DNA of 64,000 bases from contig NZ_JAFEWF010000005.1 in the NCBI RefSeq assembly GCF_017355835.1, forward strand, positions 248,001-312,000. The letters are read 5' to 3'. The DNA comes from Desertivirga brevis. Its GTDB lineage: Bacteria > Bacteroidota > Bacteroidia > Sphingobacteriales > Sphingobacteriaceae. The notes beneath the pieces are model-generated. The model worked only from the letters and a program-made list of their open reading frames with translations. It was not told the origin of the DNA and did not search any database. Of this stretch, positions 16,869 to 26,039 are shown in pieces (within the stretch, counting starts at the first letter, position 1; each line of letters starts with the position of its first letter). Both the position numbers and the translations under genes were made by a program.

Positions 16869-17426
16869 TTATTCTTTTATAGCATCCCACACCAACCGCA
16901 ATTGTCTTTGTAAATGTGTCGGGTCATTTTTCTTTCCCTCGCTCTGCATCCATCTTACATAAGTAGTGATAGTACCGGCAAGGAAATGAAGTAAGGCATT
17001 CAGGTCCATATCTTTGATTATTCCGTCCTTTTGGCCTTGTTGTAACAGATCAATCACATCCATAAAATCTTGCTGACCTGCTTTTCGTGTATTCTCTGTT
17101 ATTAGCGGGGAGCTATGGAACTGATCCATAAAAGCAAAACAATCCGGGTAATTAAAATAAAAGTTTACCAAGCCTCCGTAAAAGTTGAAAAACCGTGCTT
17201 TTAATGAAGTTTGGTTATTCACCGTTTCAGCTATCAAATGGATTTTAGATCGCTTAATATAAAGGTAGATCTCATTTATTAAATCCTCTTTAGTTGCAAA
17301 ATAGTTGTAAATAGTACCCATACCAGTATTGGCAGCTTTGGCGATAGCCGACATTGGCGTTGCCTGCACCCCGCGTTCTGTAAGTAAACGCATTGCAGCT
17401 ATAATGATTTGTTCCTTCTTATCCAC
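16869..17426 (-). CDS. TetR family transcriptional regulator
   Basis: A 185-residue DNA-binding repressor. The helix-turn-helix is near the N-terminus (IIIAAMRLLTERGVQATPMSAIAKAANTGMGTIYNYFATKEDLI, listed here only by its key parts AIAKAA, GTIYNYF and KEDLI). The longest open frame begins at 17483, but a complete promoter (17432-17462) lies inside that extension. I therefore start at the GTG at 17426, giving M-D-K-K-E-Q. An inverted repeat inside the promoter suggests autorepression. A sister site precedes the hydrolase gene downstream, its likely target. Confidence 0.87.
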   Translation of the reverse strand: MDKKEQIIIAAMRLLTERGVQATPMSAIAKAANTGMGTIYNYFATKEDLINEIYLYIKRSKIHLIAETVNNQTSLKARFFNFYGGLVNFYFNYPDCFAFMDQFHSSPLITENTRKAGQQDFMDVIDLLQQGQKDGIIKDMDLNALLHFLAGTITTYVRWMQSEGKKNDPTHLQRQLRLVWDAIKE

Positions 17427-17431
17427 TGCGA

Positions 17432-17462
17432 CAAAGGTATAACTTGGAATGGATATTCCAAA
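17432..17462 (-). promoter_or_regulatory. Promoter of the TetR gene
   Basis: On the minus strand TTTG (17459-17462), 19 bases, then TACCTTTG (17432-17439): a canonical Bacteroidota promoter with perfect elements. The -7 element ends six bases before the GTG start chosen for the regulator, so the mRNA would have almost no leader. Confidence 0.75.
17444..17461. promoter_or_regulatory. TetR auto-operator (inverted repeat)
   Basis: TTGGAAT-GGAT-ATTCCAA, perfect seven-base arms with a four-base spacer, lying between the -33 and -7 elements of the TetR promoter. The core GAAT-N4-ATTC recurs at 16838-16849. Confidence 0.7.
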
Positions 17463-17543
17463 TTCAATAGCATTAAGTAACACTCACACTACATTTGGAT
17501 ATTGTGTAGTTTAGTTCATAGCTTTATAAATCCAATTTCAAGT

Positions 17544-20060
17544 ATGAACCTAAGTTTCTATACCCTTGCAATAACAGTATTTGCCTTAGTGACTGGCCCA
17601 ATAAGCGGTTCTGCCGCTAAATCCCGGCAAGTAGCAAATTTCCGGCCGGGTAATTCCTCATTTAACGATGTTATTAAAACAATTAAATATCAGGGAAGAA
17701 CTATTCACTTGAATGAGCGGGCTTTATATCTAAATCCAAAGCTTAATGAATCGCAGTTAGGTCTTTTTGCTTTTCGAACCTTACAGGATGTTGTCAAGTT
17801 TGCGAAGGACGGAACCGAAGAGCGGCCTACAGTGATCTATATGGAGCCAGACGTGTATTGGACGGATGACCCAAAGGGCGACAACAGGGAGAATAAATTG
17901 ATAGGCCTTATTATTCCTCAGTCTAATATTACCTTGATTGGCTTATCGAAAAATCCTGAGCATACAATTATCGCAGGCAACAGGGGACAAATGGCTGGGG
18001 CAATAGGAAATTGGAATACCCTTGGTGTAGGAGACGGCTTTAAGGCTTATAACATTACTTTCGGCAATTACTGTAATGAGGATCTGGTTTACCCTTTAGA
18101 TCCTTCTAAGAACCTTCCCAAGCGTCAATCTACTATTACTCAGGCCCAGGTATTAACTAAGGCTCATAACGGTAAGATGGATAAATGGATATTTGACAAT
18201 TGCAGATTCATCAGCTATCTTAATACTTTCGCGGCCGGTAATCAACCTCATCGCACTTACTATAAAAATTGCTTCTTACAATGTACAGATGATGCGGTTG
18301 GCTCAGGAGATTATAGTGTATTTGACAGATGCAGTTTCCGGTTCTATGCAAATCATCCTTCCTGGGGAGGGTCGCGTGTCCTTCAGGCCTATCTCGGCTG
18401 TAGGTTTGAAACAGTATTACGCGATCCCGGGGCTAACTCAACTATCTACTTTGCAAAGAATAATAATGTTTTTGCAGTAATTGATGCGAGGTTTGAAGGG
18501 AATGCCACTGCATTAGGGTGGACAGATGTTACTCAGGATCACGTAAGGCATTATGTTTACAATAATACCCTTAACGGGAAGATCGTTCAAATAAGTCCTT
18601 CTAAACCCGAACTTTCTGTTCAATTAAAAGGAGGTAGTCTGGCTGCTTTTAAGGTGGGTGAGGAGTACAATATTTACAATTTATTGAGAGGAAATGACGA
18701 CTGGGATCCCGCCGGTCAGAAGGATCGTTTGTCGGATTTCAAAGATATTCCATTCCGTATGGAGCTAACAACAGATAAGGCTAAGTTAAAAGGTGCAGAT
18801 AAAGAACAAGCCACCTTATCCTACAACATCTATCCGGAACGAGTAAGGAAGAACACCACTTTGAAGTGGACAGTTAGCGATTCAAAGCTGTTATCGCTGC
18901 GGCAAAATATAAACGGTACCATTACCGTGGCCGCAACAAACAGCAGCGACAGTACCCGGCGGGCCTTCGTAAAAGCGGAAACCGAGCAGGGAATTCAAGC
19001 ATTGGTTTATTTTGATATAAGCGGAATTGCACAGGAAGCGCCGTCTTTCAAAAAGAAACCGGAGATCAAAGGTCCGGAAGCCGGGATACTTTCTCTTAGT
19101 TATGATTTAAATTTAAATAACCGTAGAGATAATTCCCTAATCACCTGGTATAGAAGCTCTGGCAAAAATGCTATTGATTCAATTAAGGTTGGAGTAAGTA
19201 CATCTACAGCTCCTTTGAAGAATTATTCCCTTTCTGCTGGTGATATTGGTTATTACCTGAATGCTGTGATTTATCCTAAACATAACACCAGCAAAACAGG
19301 GAAGCCTGTTTTTGTGCAAAGCCGAAAAATCAGTGCAAAAGATATTCTGACTTCTTCTATCACTACTGACTTTAAAAATCTTCCTACTTCGAGGAACTCT
19401 GTGATTAAGGAGGGTTTTTGGACTGTAGACACATATCGTCCAACAGATTTAAGTAAAGAATTTGTCTGGACACCAGATGAAGGGAACGGATGGGAGTATG
19501 GTCCAGGAATGGATGCCGCCGCCGGCCGGGAAGGTTTGATGACGGTAGGCAGGGGAGCTCGTCTACTTTATACGCAGTCGGGAAGACTTAAAGATATGAC
19601 CCTGATTTTGAAATTAAGTCCACATAAAGCTGCAGGACAGGGATTTGGCAGCGCAACCGGACAGTACCTGGATATTTATACTAAATACGACACGAAAAGC
19701 CAGAGCGGATACGGACTACGAATTGAACGTACACCAAAATTTGGTAACGGCGTACAGTTTACACTATATAAGTTCAGTAAGGGGGTAGGTACCGCCATCT
19801 CAGACAGTCAATACTCCTCGGTTTTTTTACCCGGATGCAAGGTGGAACTTAGCACTGGCGGCGACATCCTTAGCGCAAGAGTAAGCACCAGCAGTCCACA
19901 GCAGCAGGGTCAAAAAGAAGCAGGCCTTGCACATAGCGTAAGTCTTGAAGCAAAGGTTGAACCGAATGAATTTGGTGGCTTTGGTGTTCAACATACTGGC
20001 AGTACTGGAGGAGCCAGCAGGATAATGCTTGAAGGTCTGGAGGTGACTTACAAGGACTGA
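17544..20060 (+). CDS. Exported pectinesterase-like beta-helix protein, multidomain
   Basis: An 838-residue exported protein. I start at ATG 17544 because it gives a signal peptide (MNLSFYTLAITVFALVTGP, cleavage near SGSAAKS); an upstream TTG at 17502 adds only a non-signal stretch. Residues about 60-370 form a right-handed beta-helix of the pectin-lyase/pectin methylesterase type: TVIYMEPDVYWTDDP, NITLIGLSKNPEHTII, GFKAYNITFGNYC, RTYYKNCFLQCTDD and FDRCSFRFY. The TDDAVGSGD stretch sits where methylesterases have TVDFIFG, keeping one aspartate. Residues about 400-600 look like Ig-type domains and about 620-838 like a jelly-roll domain. Pectin or another uronate polymer is the likely target, but the altered motif makes the activity uncertain. 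Confidence 0.75.
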   Translation: MNLSFYTLAITVFALVTGPISGSAAKSRQVANFRPGNSSFNDVIKTIKYQGRTIHLNERALYLNPKLNESQLGLFAFRTLQDVVKFAKDGTEERPTVIYMEPDVYWTDDPKGDNRENKLIGLIIPQSNITLIGLSKNPEHTIIAGNRGQMAGAIGNWNTLGVGDGFKAYNITFGNYCNEDLVYPLDPSKNLPKRQSTITQAQVLTKAHNGKMDKWIFDNCRFISYLNTFAAGNQPHRTYYKNCFLQCTDDAVGSGDYSVFDRCSFRFYANHPSWGGSRVLQAYLGCRFETVLRDPGANSTIYFAKNNNVFAVIDARFEGNATALGWTDVTQDHVRHYVYNNTLNGKIVQISPSKPELSVQLKGGSLAAFKVGEEYNIYNLLRGNDDWDPAGQKDRLSDFKDIPFRMELTTDKAKLKGADKEQATLSYNIYPERVRKNTTLKWTVSDSKLLSLRQNINGTITVAATNSSDSTRRAFVKAETEQGIQALVYFDISGIAQEAPSFKKKPEIKGPEAGILSLSYDLNLNNRRDNSLITWYRSSGKNAIDSIKVGVSTSTAPLKNYSLSAGDIGYYLNAVIYPKHNTSKTGKPVFVQSRKISAKDILTSSITTDFKNLPTSRNSVIKEGFWTVDTYRPTDLSKEFVWTPDEGNGWEYGPGMDAAAGREGLMTVGRGARLLYTQSGRLKDMTLILKLSPHKAAGQGFGSATGQYLDIYTKYDTKSQSGYGLRIERTPKFGNGVQFTLYKFSKGVGTAISDSQYSSVFLPGCKVELSTGGDILSARVSTSSPQQQGQKEAGLAHSVSLEAKVEPNEFGGFGVQHTGSTGGASRIMLEGLEVTYKD

Positions 20061-20087
20061 AGAGAGGAAATCATTAAAATACCTTAA

Positions 20088-20666
20088 CTAAAACTGCTTC
20101 GGTCTTTGTTTCTTTGCAGCAAGCTCGGCTACTTCTCTGACTCGCTTTTCGCGGGTTTCTGGCCTTTTGGCTACTGCAACCCATTGCAGGATCATTTTCC
20201 TGACAGACTTGCTCAAGGTAATAAAATACTCCTTTGATCCTGGGTTACTTTCAAATTGACGTTCTAATTCAGCGGGAATTAGCAATTCTTCAACTTCGTC
20301 CAGAATGGTCCAGGATCCATTCTCTTTTGCAGTTTCGATCGCTTTGTAGCCAGCTTCGGTCATTAAACCTTCATTAATCAATTGCTCAACCTTAGCTTTA
20401 TTGATTTTAGACCATGCACTTCGTGCCTTTCGAGGGCAGAAAAATTGAATAAAACTTTCCTTATCGATTGATTTCCTAATACTGTCTATCCAGCCGAAGC
20501 AAAGTGCTTCGTCAACCGCTTCACTCCATGAAATGCTCGGCTTATTTGTATTTTTTCTATACTGCAATATCCATACAGCCTCTTTTGATTTATGATTTTC
20601 TTTTAACCACTCTCGCCATTCCTGTCTGCTGGCCGGATAAAAAGTTTCGACGGGAGTTTCCTTCAC
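20088..20666 (-). CDS. YdeI/OmpD-associated family protein
   Basis: A 192-residue cytosolic protein of the YdeI/OmpD-associated (bacteriocin-protection) family. It has EWREWLKENHKSKEAVWILQYRK, the hallmark ISWSEAVDEALCFGWIDS, and RSAWSKINKAKVEQLI. The frame is open up to a GTG at 20738 that shares one base with the stop of the preceding gene. The homology-like part begins near the GTG at 20666, which I prefer; both starts are possible. The family is linked to bacteriocin resistance in Enterobacteria, a role that cannot be carried over here. Cotranscribed with the DUF6933 gene. Confidence 0.85.
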   Translation of the reverse strand: MKETPVETFYPASRQEWREWLKENHKSKEAVWILQYRKNTNKPSISWSEAVDEALCFGWIDSIRKSIDKESFIQFFCPRKARSAWSKINKAKVEQLINEGLMTEAGYKAIETAKENGSWTILDEVEELLIPAELERQFESNPGSKEYFITLSKSVRKMILQWVAVAKRPETREKRVREVAELAAKKQRPKQF

Positions 20667-20737
20667 TTGAATATAATGGAATTTTATTGATGCATTCTGC
20701 CGGCAATCAGGAAAATTAGATTTTAGAATATAAAGCA

Positions 20738-21262
20738 CTATAGATTTACCATGGCTTTCATATCTTCAATGGGCCAACCATATGCTCGTTTACCTGATCT
20801 TCCCGCCCCAACAGGTATCTGATTAAGTCTGCTATTTAAAACTGGTAGATCGGGTTGATCTTCATCCGAATATTCCAATTGCCCTTTAAATTGGAATATA
20901 AACTCGTTCAGCGTACCAATTGCTTTTTTATCGTTATTCGTTTTGGAGAAAGTTAAAGGAAGTAGTCGGCTTAAGATAACAAGGGAAGAGTCTTCATAAA
21001 TAATTTTATCAAAAACTAATTGCTCTAAAAGTCTTTGAAGAAATATATTTTCCAGGTTCTTTAAATCCGCTTTTTTAATGGGAGGAATAAGTACAGCATA
21101 ATAAGTTTTACTATTGACAAACATTAAATACTTCTTCCTTTGATAATAAAAGAGATGACCGTTCCAATTTCCAAATTGAGCTTCATTTACCTCGGGAGGG
21201 GTAGAGAGCTTTTCTTTTCCTAAGAAATCCGCTAGTTTGCCGGAACAATAGATCGTTGTCAT
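20738..21262 (-). CDS. DUF6933 family protein
   Basis: A 174-residue protein of unknown function. The start MTTIYCSGKLADFLG and the block FGNWNGHLFYYQRKKYLMFVN match the DUF6933 family as I remember it. I use the ATG at 21262 because the 27 residues upstream look like chance translation. C-terminus RAYGWPIEDM is also conserved in my recollection. No catalytic motif. Its stop overlaps a possible GTG start of the YdeI-family gene, suggesting coupling. Confidence 0.72.
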   Translation of the reverse strand: MTTIYCSGKLADFLGKEKLSTPPEVNEAQFGNWNGHLFYYQRKKYLMFVNSKTYYAVLIPPIKKADLKNLENIFLQRLLEQLVFDKIIYEDSSLVILSRLLPLTFSKTNNDKKAIGTLNEFIFQFKGQLEYSDEDQPDLPVLNSRLNQIPVGAGRSGKRAYGWPIEDMKAMVNL

Positions 21263-21472
21263 TATCTTGATAAGTACTATAAAGGTTCGTAAAGATATTT
21301 GTTGGTTTATTACCAGCAAAATTAAACAAACAGAAAGCTGCAATTGTTCGCGGTCGAGTAACGAAAGGATTAATTAGAATATATAATGTCAGCTTCAGGG
21401 TAAATATAATAGAGGCAAAAACTACTACTTGTATCGTTATTGAATTTCCCCTCGTCATAGAGTAAATTAAAA

Positions 21473-22615
21473 TTGATGAGATACTATTTTCTTCTATTTA
21501 TCTATCTGATAGCTTTCACATCCTGTAAAAAAGATAAAGACAATGTTAAAGATGACGATGTTAAAGAACTTAAAGTATTGGGCTGGGCCCAAACCACTAA
21601 CAACAGCAATTCTATACCCTCCCTCTGGACTGAAAGCCGGCAGCTTGACTTTCTGCCTATTCTAAATAATGCCCATTATAAGATGTACTTCAGCCATAAG
21701 ATGAACGGAAAATTAATCTACGTGGGAATTGAGGATATCCATTCTCCTGCATCATCAAAAATAGTAATGTGGAAAGGATCCTCTAAAATGATCCTTTCTG
21801 AAATAATCCTTTCTCCGGTACAACAGGAAAGAATTTTAGGTATATCTGTTGATCCTCAAAGTAATGGCATCTTTATTCTTGCCTCTAATCTAAACAACTA
21901 TTATTACTATCGAATTACTGATGGAGGGAATGAAATCATTAAAAGTTCTGTCAATGCTGGGGCTCATGGAATTCCAGTGTATATTCAAGCTAATGGCACC
22001 GACATAAATGTCCTTACAATTACTCAGGTATATAGTGATCAGGTTACTGAAGGGAAAACAACAATCAAGCATTTAAAGAATGATGTAGTTTATGCGACCT
22101 ACGATATTCCTCTTAATGAAGAAGAGTATTTTTGGAACAATCTTATAGTGGGTTCAGCATATATTGAAAATAATGTATGCCACTTGCTGGCAGCCGCGGA
22201 TCAGTCGCTAGACTACTATTATTTGAAGCTAAGCAAGAATGATCCAATAGTGCAGCGGTCTTTTCAAACTGATAATTATACACCTGCCTTCGGTGCTGAA
22301 ACAGCAAGTATAAGTTCGGCAAGTGGCCTTTACGAGGATGGCAGGTTTTATGTGGCTGCCAAGAAGAGTGCAAGAGATGTTGCTTGCCTAACTATTGATG
22401 TAAGACCGGCTGTACCCACAGTGGTTAAATCGACATTAGAAGCACCTGAATCAAATACTACCTATACTCCCACGAAAGTGTATAAATATGACGGGGATAT
22501 TTATTTAAGTGGGCTTGCTAATGACTTTGGGGTTTACTGGAAGAATGGAAAGCTGACCGTGCCGGACAAATCAGGGTTATCGATGTCAAGAATAGGGTAC
22601 ATAGCTTACCATTAG
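21473..22615 (+). CDS. Lipoprotein, probable beta-propeller, function unknown
   Basis: A 380-residue lipoprotein with signal peptide and lipobox AFTSC, followed by KKDKD and an acidic linker. The body is all-beta by appearance, with recurring patterns such as LWTESRQLDFLPIL, GIFILASNLNNYYYYRI, FYVAAKKSARDVACL and VYKYDGDIYLSGL. Each pattern suggests one blade of a propeller. I recognise no named family and no active-site residues. Stands alone between the DUF6933 gene and the sensor kinase. Confidence 0.7.
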   Translation: MMRYYFLLFIYLIAFTSCKKDKDNVKDDDVKELKVLGWAQTTNNSNSIPSLWTESRQLDFLPILNNAHYKMYFSHKMNGKLIYVGIEDIHSPASSKIVMWKGSSKMILSEIILSPVQQERILGISVDPQSNGIFILASNLNNYYYYRITDGGNEIIKSSVNAGAHGIPVYIQANGTDINVLTITQVYSDQVTEGKTTIKHLKNDVVYATYDIPLNEEEYFWNNLIVGSAYIENNVCHLLAAADQSLDYYYLKLSKNDPIVQRSFQTDNYTPAFGAETASISSASGLYEDGRFYVAAKKSARDVACLTIDVRPAVPTVVKSTLEAPESNTTYTPTKVYKYDGDIYLSGLANDFGVYWKNGKLTVPDKSGLSMSRIGYIAYH

Positions 22616-22703
22616 TTAAAAGTTTGTTCTGATTTGACTCTTTATCCAAGATTTCTCGAATCATGTTAAAACACGTAAATTAGGAGGCACTTATTTTTAG
22701 ACT

Positions 22704-24908
22704 TTGGACATCGAAAGCTTTAATTCAATTATCAACCAGTTACCACTTCCTTTTATTGTTTATACTGGCACCGACTTAAAAATAGAGTTAATAAGTGGTG
22801 AGGCAAAAGACCTATTAGACCTTAAGTATTCATGGGAGGGCTCAAATTTTATTGACCTCTTTGCTGGAAGCAGCAGCGACCAGGTAGAAAGTTCTTTACA
22901 TGCAGCAATGGAAACGGGTAAAGAACTTAAACAAGAAGCAATAGCATTAGAGATTAAGGAAGGTGATAGTACACGTCACCTTTACCTCAATGTACAAAAT
23001 AGGCCATTAAAGCTTGAAGATGGAACAGTGTATGGTGTTTTGCAGGTGCTGAGTAAGGCCAGCCAGCCTAAACAAGAATACAATCCTGCAATGAATGATC
23101 ATCGCCGGCTGATTGCCTTGGTTGAAAATAGTAGCGACCTCATTGGGATCACTGATATGGAGGGAAATGTTATCTATCTAAACAAGGCAGGACAAATGCT
23201 TATGGGCGCATCAAGCCCCGAGGAGTGTTACCGCCCAGCAGGTGAATATCTCCTGGAAGAGGAACATTCAAAGTTGCGTTTGGAAATGCAAGCCTCAATG
23301 AAATCGAGGGGGATGTGGCGAGGAGAGATAAACTACAAGCATTTTAAAACCGGAGAGGCAATCCTTTGTGATCTTAACGCTTTTGTAATAGTCGACCCGG
23401 TAAGCGGAGAAGCAATCGGAATGGCTTCTGTTACCCGGGATCTAAGGCCTACTTTGGCCGCAAGGAAGGAGCAGCAGAAATTGCTAACTCTGGTTGAGAA
23501 TAGTGGCGATTTGATGTCGGTCCTGGAACCTACGGGGTATAATTCGTATCTAAATAAAGCCGGACGGGAAATGTTGGGTTTTGAGTCCGACGAGCAAGTT
23601 GTGTCTACACCAATCTCAAACCTCCACAGCGCTGAACATTTTCTTGAAGTAAGTCAGAAAGTGTTACCAGCCCTTGAAAATTTTGGTCGCTGGGAGGGAC
23701 AGATGATTGTCCGGCACTTGCAAACGGGAGAGGAGTTCCCCGTATTCAATAAATCTATCAGAATTGATGATCCTAAAACAGGTAAAATGCTTGCCGTAGG
23801 AGCACTAATGCGGGATATGCGTCCTGAACTAGCGGCCCAACAGGCCCTTGCTGATAGTGAAAGGCTTTTCCGCGAAATTACCACAGCTGCACCTGCTGGT
23901 TTGTGGATGTGCGATACAGAACAAAAACTTACCTATGTAAATAGGATCTGGGAAGAATGGACAGGTAAAACTTTTGATCAGCAAGTAGGGGAATTGGTTT
24001 GCGATACGGTTATTTTATCAGACAGAGCCTCAGCTGAGTCCAAATTCAGGGAGGATTTTGAAAGGCGTAGCTTTCATCAAAGCCAGTTTCGTATCTCGAA
24101 TGGCTCCACTACACGCTGGATTATAAGAACAGGAAATCCCCACTATTCAGCAAAGGGAGAGTTTTTGGGTTATGTTGGTGCTTGTGTGGATATTACGGAA
24201 TTGAAACAGCTTCAGGAACAAAAGGACCAATTTCTGGGGATTGCAAGTCACGAACTAAAAACTCCTGTCACAAGTATCAAAGCATACACGCAGGTACTTG
24301 AATCCATGTTACGAGATAGTGGAGATCTCAAGAAGGCTGATATGGTAAAGAGGATGGATGTACAGGTAAATCGTTTAATAAACCTTATTGGCGACTTATT
24401 AGATGTGACCAAGATCCAGACAGGCAAGTTACAGTTTAATGACCAGGAGTTCGACTTCAACCAGATGGTAGAGGAACTAGTGGAAGATTTAGCGCGTACT
24501 AGTCCAAAGCACCAGATCGTTACTCACCTTGAAGAAACTGGAGCAGTATATGCCGATAAAGAACGAATAGGGCAGGTGGTAACTAATTTGATAACCAATG
24601 CCATTAAGTATTCACCAAATGCTGATAGAATTGAGGTCTATAGCAGACTTGATAATAATAAGGTTCGCCTTTGTGTTCAGGATTTCGGAATAGGAATACC
24701 AAAAGAGAAAAAAGACCGGGTATTTGAACAATTCTACCGTGTTAGCGGCGACGAACAACACACATTTCCAGGCTTGGGCTTAGGTCTTTTTATTTCGTCT
24801 GAGATCGTAAAACGCGAAGGTGGAGAAATTTGGGTAACCAGTGCGGAAGGAAAGGGTTCTACCTTTTGCTTTTCAATACCTGCCCACAATACCAATGAAA
24901 ATAAATAA
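22704..24908 (+). CDS. Multi-PAS sensor histidine kinase
   Basis: A 734-residue soluble histidine kinase, with no membrane helix. Four PAS/PAC units lie at about 1-125, 130-255, 260-385 and 385-505 (INQLPLPFIVYTG, LVENSSDLIGITDMEG, LVENSGDLMSVLEP, APAGLWMCDTEQ). The dimerisation domain has FLGIASHELKTPVTSIKAY, with the phospho-accepting His. The ATPase domain has the N box LITNAIKYSPNA, DFGIGIPKEK, FEQFYRV and GLGLGLFISSEIV. The start is TTG at 22704. An AGGAGG at 22682-22687 is too far for a normal ribosome site. It overlaps the response-regulator gene. Confidence 0.92.
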   Translation: MDIESFNSIINQLPLPFIVYTGTDLKIELISGEAKDLLDLKYSWEGSNFIDLFAGSSSDQVESSLHAAMETGKELKQEAIALEIKEGDSTRHLYLNVQNRPLKLEDGTVYGVLQVLSKASQPKQEYNPAMNDHRRLIALVENSSDLIGITDMEGNVIYLNKAGQMLMGASSPEECYRPAGEYLLEEEHSKLRLEMQASMKSRGMWRGEINYKHFKTGEAILCDLNAFVIVDPVSGEAIGMASVTRDLRPTLAARKEQQKLLTLVENSGDLMSVLEPTGYNSYLNKAGREMLGFESDEQVVSTPISNLHSAEHFLEVSQKVLPALENFGRWEGQMIVRHLQTGEEFPVFNKSIRIDDPKTGKMLAVGALMRDMRPELAAQQALADSERLFREITTAAPAGLWMCDTEQKLTYVNRIWEEWTGKTFDQQVGELVCDTVILSDRASAESKFREDFERRSFHQSQFRISNGSTTRWIIRTGNPHYSAKGEFLGYVGACVDITELKQLQEQKDQFLGIASHELKTPVTSIKAYTQVLESMLRDSGDLKKADMVKRMDVQVNRLINLIGDLLDVTKIQTGKLQFNDQEFDFNQMVEELVEDLARTSPKHQIVTHLEETGAVYADKERIGQVVTNLITNAIKYSPNADRIEVYSRLDNNKVRLCVQDFGIGIPKEKKDRVFEQFYRVSGDEQHTFPGLGLGLFISSEIVKREGGEIWVTSAEGKGSTFCFSIPAHNTNENK

Positions 24909-25287
24909 TGAAATGAATAATAGTAATATAAGAATTATGATTGCGGATGATGATCCAGGTATACTGGATTCGGTTTCGATCATGTTGGAATACCGTGGTT
25001 ATGATGTTCTCTTGTCTTCAATAAATACACTCGAGGCGGTTAAACAAGAATTACCAGATCTACTACTCCTTGACATTTGGATGTCTGGGCAGGACGGGAT
25101 AGATATCTGCAAAGCTTTAAAGGCAGATGAAAAAACCAAAGAATTACCTGTCTTAATGATCTCAGCCAGCCGTGATATTGAAGGCTCGGCAAGGAATGCA
25201 GGGGCGGATGATTTCCTTGCAAAGCCGTTCGAAATGAATCAACTTTTCGCCAAAATGGAGACTTTATTAAAAACAGTAAAGCATTAA
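24895..25287 (+). CDS. Single-domain response regulator
   Basis: A 130-residue receiver-only protein (CheY-like). The acidic pocket is IADDDPG, the phospho-acceptor Asp is in LLLLDIWMSGQDG, and the conserved Lys is in FLAKPF. There is no output domain. The ATG at 24895 overlaps the kinase stop by 14 bases; an ATG at 24913 is also possible. The pair forms a two-component system whose output must go through another protein. Confidence 0.9.
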   Translation: MKINNEMNNSNIRIMIADDDPGILDSVSIMLEYRGYDVLLSSINTLEAVKQELPDLLLLDIWMSGQDGIDICKALKADEKTKELPVLMISASRDIEGSARNAGADDFLAKPFEMNQLFAKMETLLKTVKH

Positions 25288-25304
25288 GTTGAATTTTTAT
25301 AAAA

Positions 25305-25331
25305 CCGCCTATTTCCTATGAAAATAGGCGG
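25305..25331. terminator. Hairpin after the two-component operon
   Basis: CCGCCTATTT (25305-25314) pairs perfectly with AAATAGGCGG (25322-25331). The T-rich side faces the minus strand, but the hairpin lies 18 bases after the response-regulator stop and probably ends that transcript. Confidence 0.55.
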
Positions 25332-25473
25332 AGTTCCTGTTGCTGGTGACATTGTCAAAGAAGTCCTTCCTAACCAGTTTGCCCCGGAAAACGATAAAAC
25401 TGGATCACCCAGCTGTTCATTTGTCTGCCTAAGTTTGTATTGACAATAAGGTCAAAACTCAAACAAATAAAAA

Positions 25474-25707
25474 ATGGCAAAATCAATTTTCTATCATGCT
25501 GGTTGCCCGGTATGTGTAAGCGCAGAGCAAGATATTATTAATCTGATAGGTGAGTCGAATGTGGAAGTGGTTCACCTTGGAGACGATCAAACTCGTATCA
25601 CTGAGGCTGAAAAAGCTGGAATAAAATCTGTACCAGCTCTGGTAACTCCGAATGGGAATGTTTTACACATCAATTACGGAGCATCTTTAGAAGACGTAAA
25701 AGGTTAA
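25474..25707 (+). CDS. Small thioredoxin-fold protein (CPVC)
   Basis: A 77-residue thioredoxin/glutaredoxin-like protein. It begins with a beta strand, then the redox motif Cys-Pro-Val-Cys (residues 11-14), and has the cis-proline region KSVPALVTPNG. At 77 residues it is a minimal glutaredoxin-size fold with no signal peptide, so it is cytosolic. Next to a DUF2024 gene, which likewise has a CxxC. Electron donor unknown. Confidence 0.85.
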   Translation: MAKSIFYHAGCPVCVSAEQDIINLIGESNVEVVHLGDDQTRITEAEKAGIKSVPALVTPNGNVLHINYGASLEDVKG

Positions 25708-25722
25708 GTGTTTTACCTAATC

Positions 25723-25745
25723 GCCAGCAGTATCCTTCTGCTGGC
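25723..25745 (+). terminator. Terminator after the CPVC protein gene
   Basis: GCCAGCAG (25723-25730), loop TATCCTT, CTGCTGGC (25738-25745), a perfect eight-base-pair stem followed by TTAAATTT. It lies 16 bases after the stop and 20 bases before the next start. Confidence 0.6.
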
Positions 25746-25764
25746 TTAAATTTAAAATCATCAA

Positions 25765-26028
25765 ATGAAAATTTCAGTCTGGGACACCTACGTTCAAAAA
25801 AAAGATGGACAAACAATGCACTTTGACATTCTTGTACCCTCAGATATTACCAACGATGCTCTAATCTATGAGATGGGTAAGCAGTACCTCACTACTAAGG
25901 GGCAGGAAGGGCAAGCCCTAAGCTCAAAGGAATGTCAGTACTGCCACCAGGAAATAGCTTCAGAAGAAATGGTGGATGCTATTGACAAGCAGGGCTTTTA
26001 TATTATTGAGATGGAAGGTTGCAATTAA
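25765..26028 (+). CDS. DUF2024 family protein
   Basis: An 87-residue protein matching DUF2024: MKISVWDTYVQKKDGQTMHFDILVP, then SSKECQYCHQEIAS and a final GFYIIEMEGCN. The CxxC in the middle is a possible metal or redox site. The family has a solved fold but no assigned role. It follows the CPVC thioredoxin-fold gene and may share its transcript by read-through. Confidence 0.87.
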   Translation: MKISVWDTYVQKKDGQTMHFDILVPSDITNDALIYEMGKQYLTTKGQEGQALSSKECQYCHQEIASEEMVDAIDKQGFYIIEMEGCN

Positions 26029-26039
26029 TAATAAAGCTT

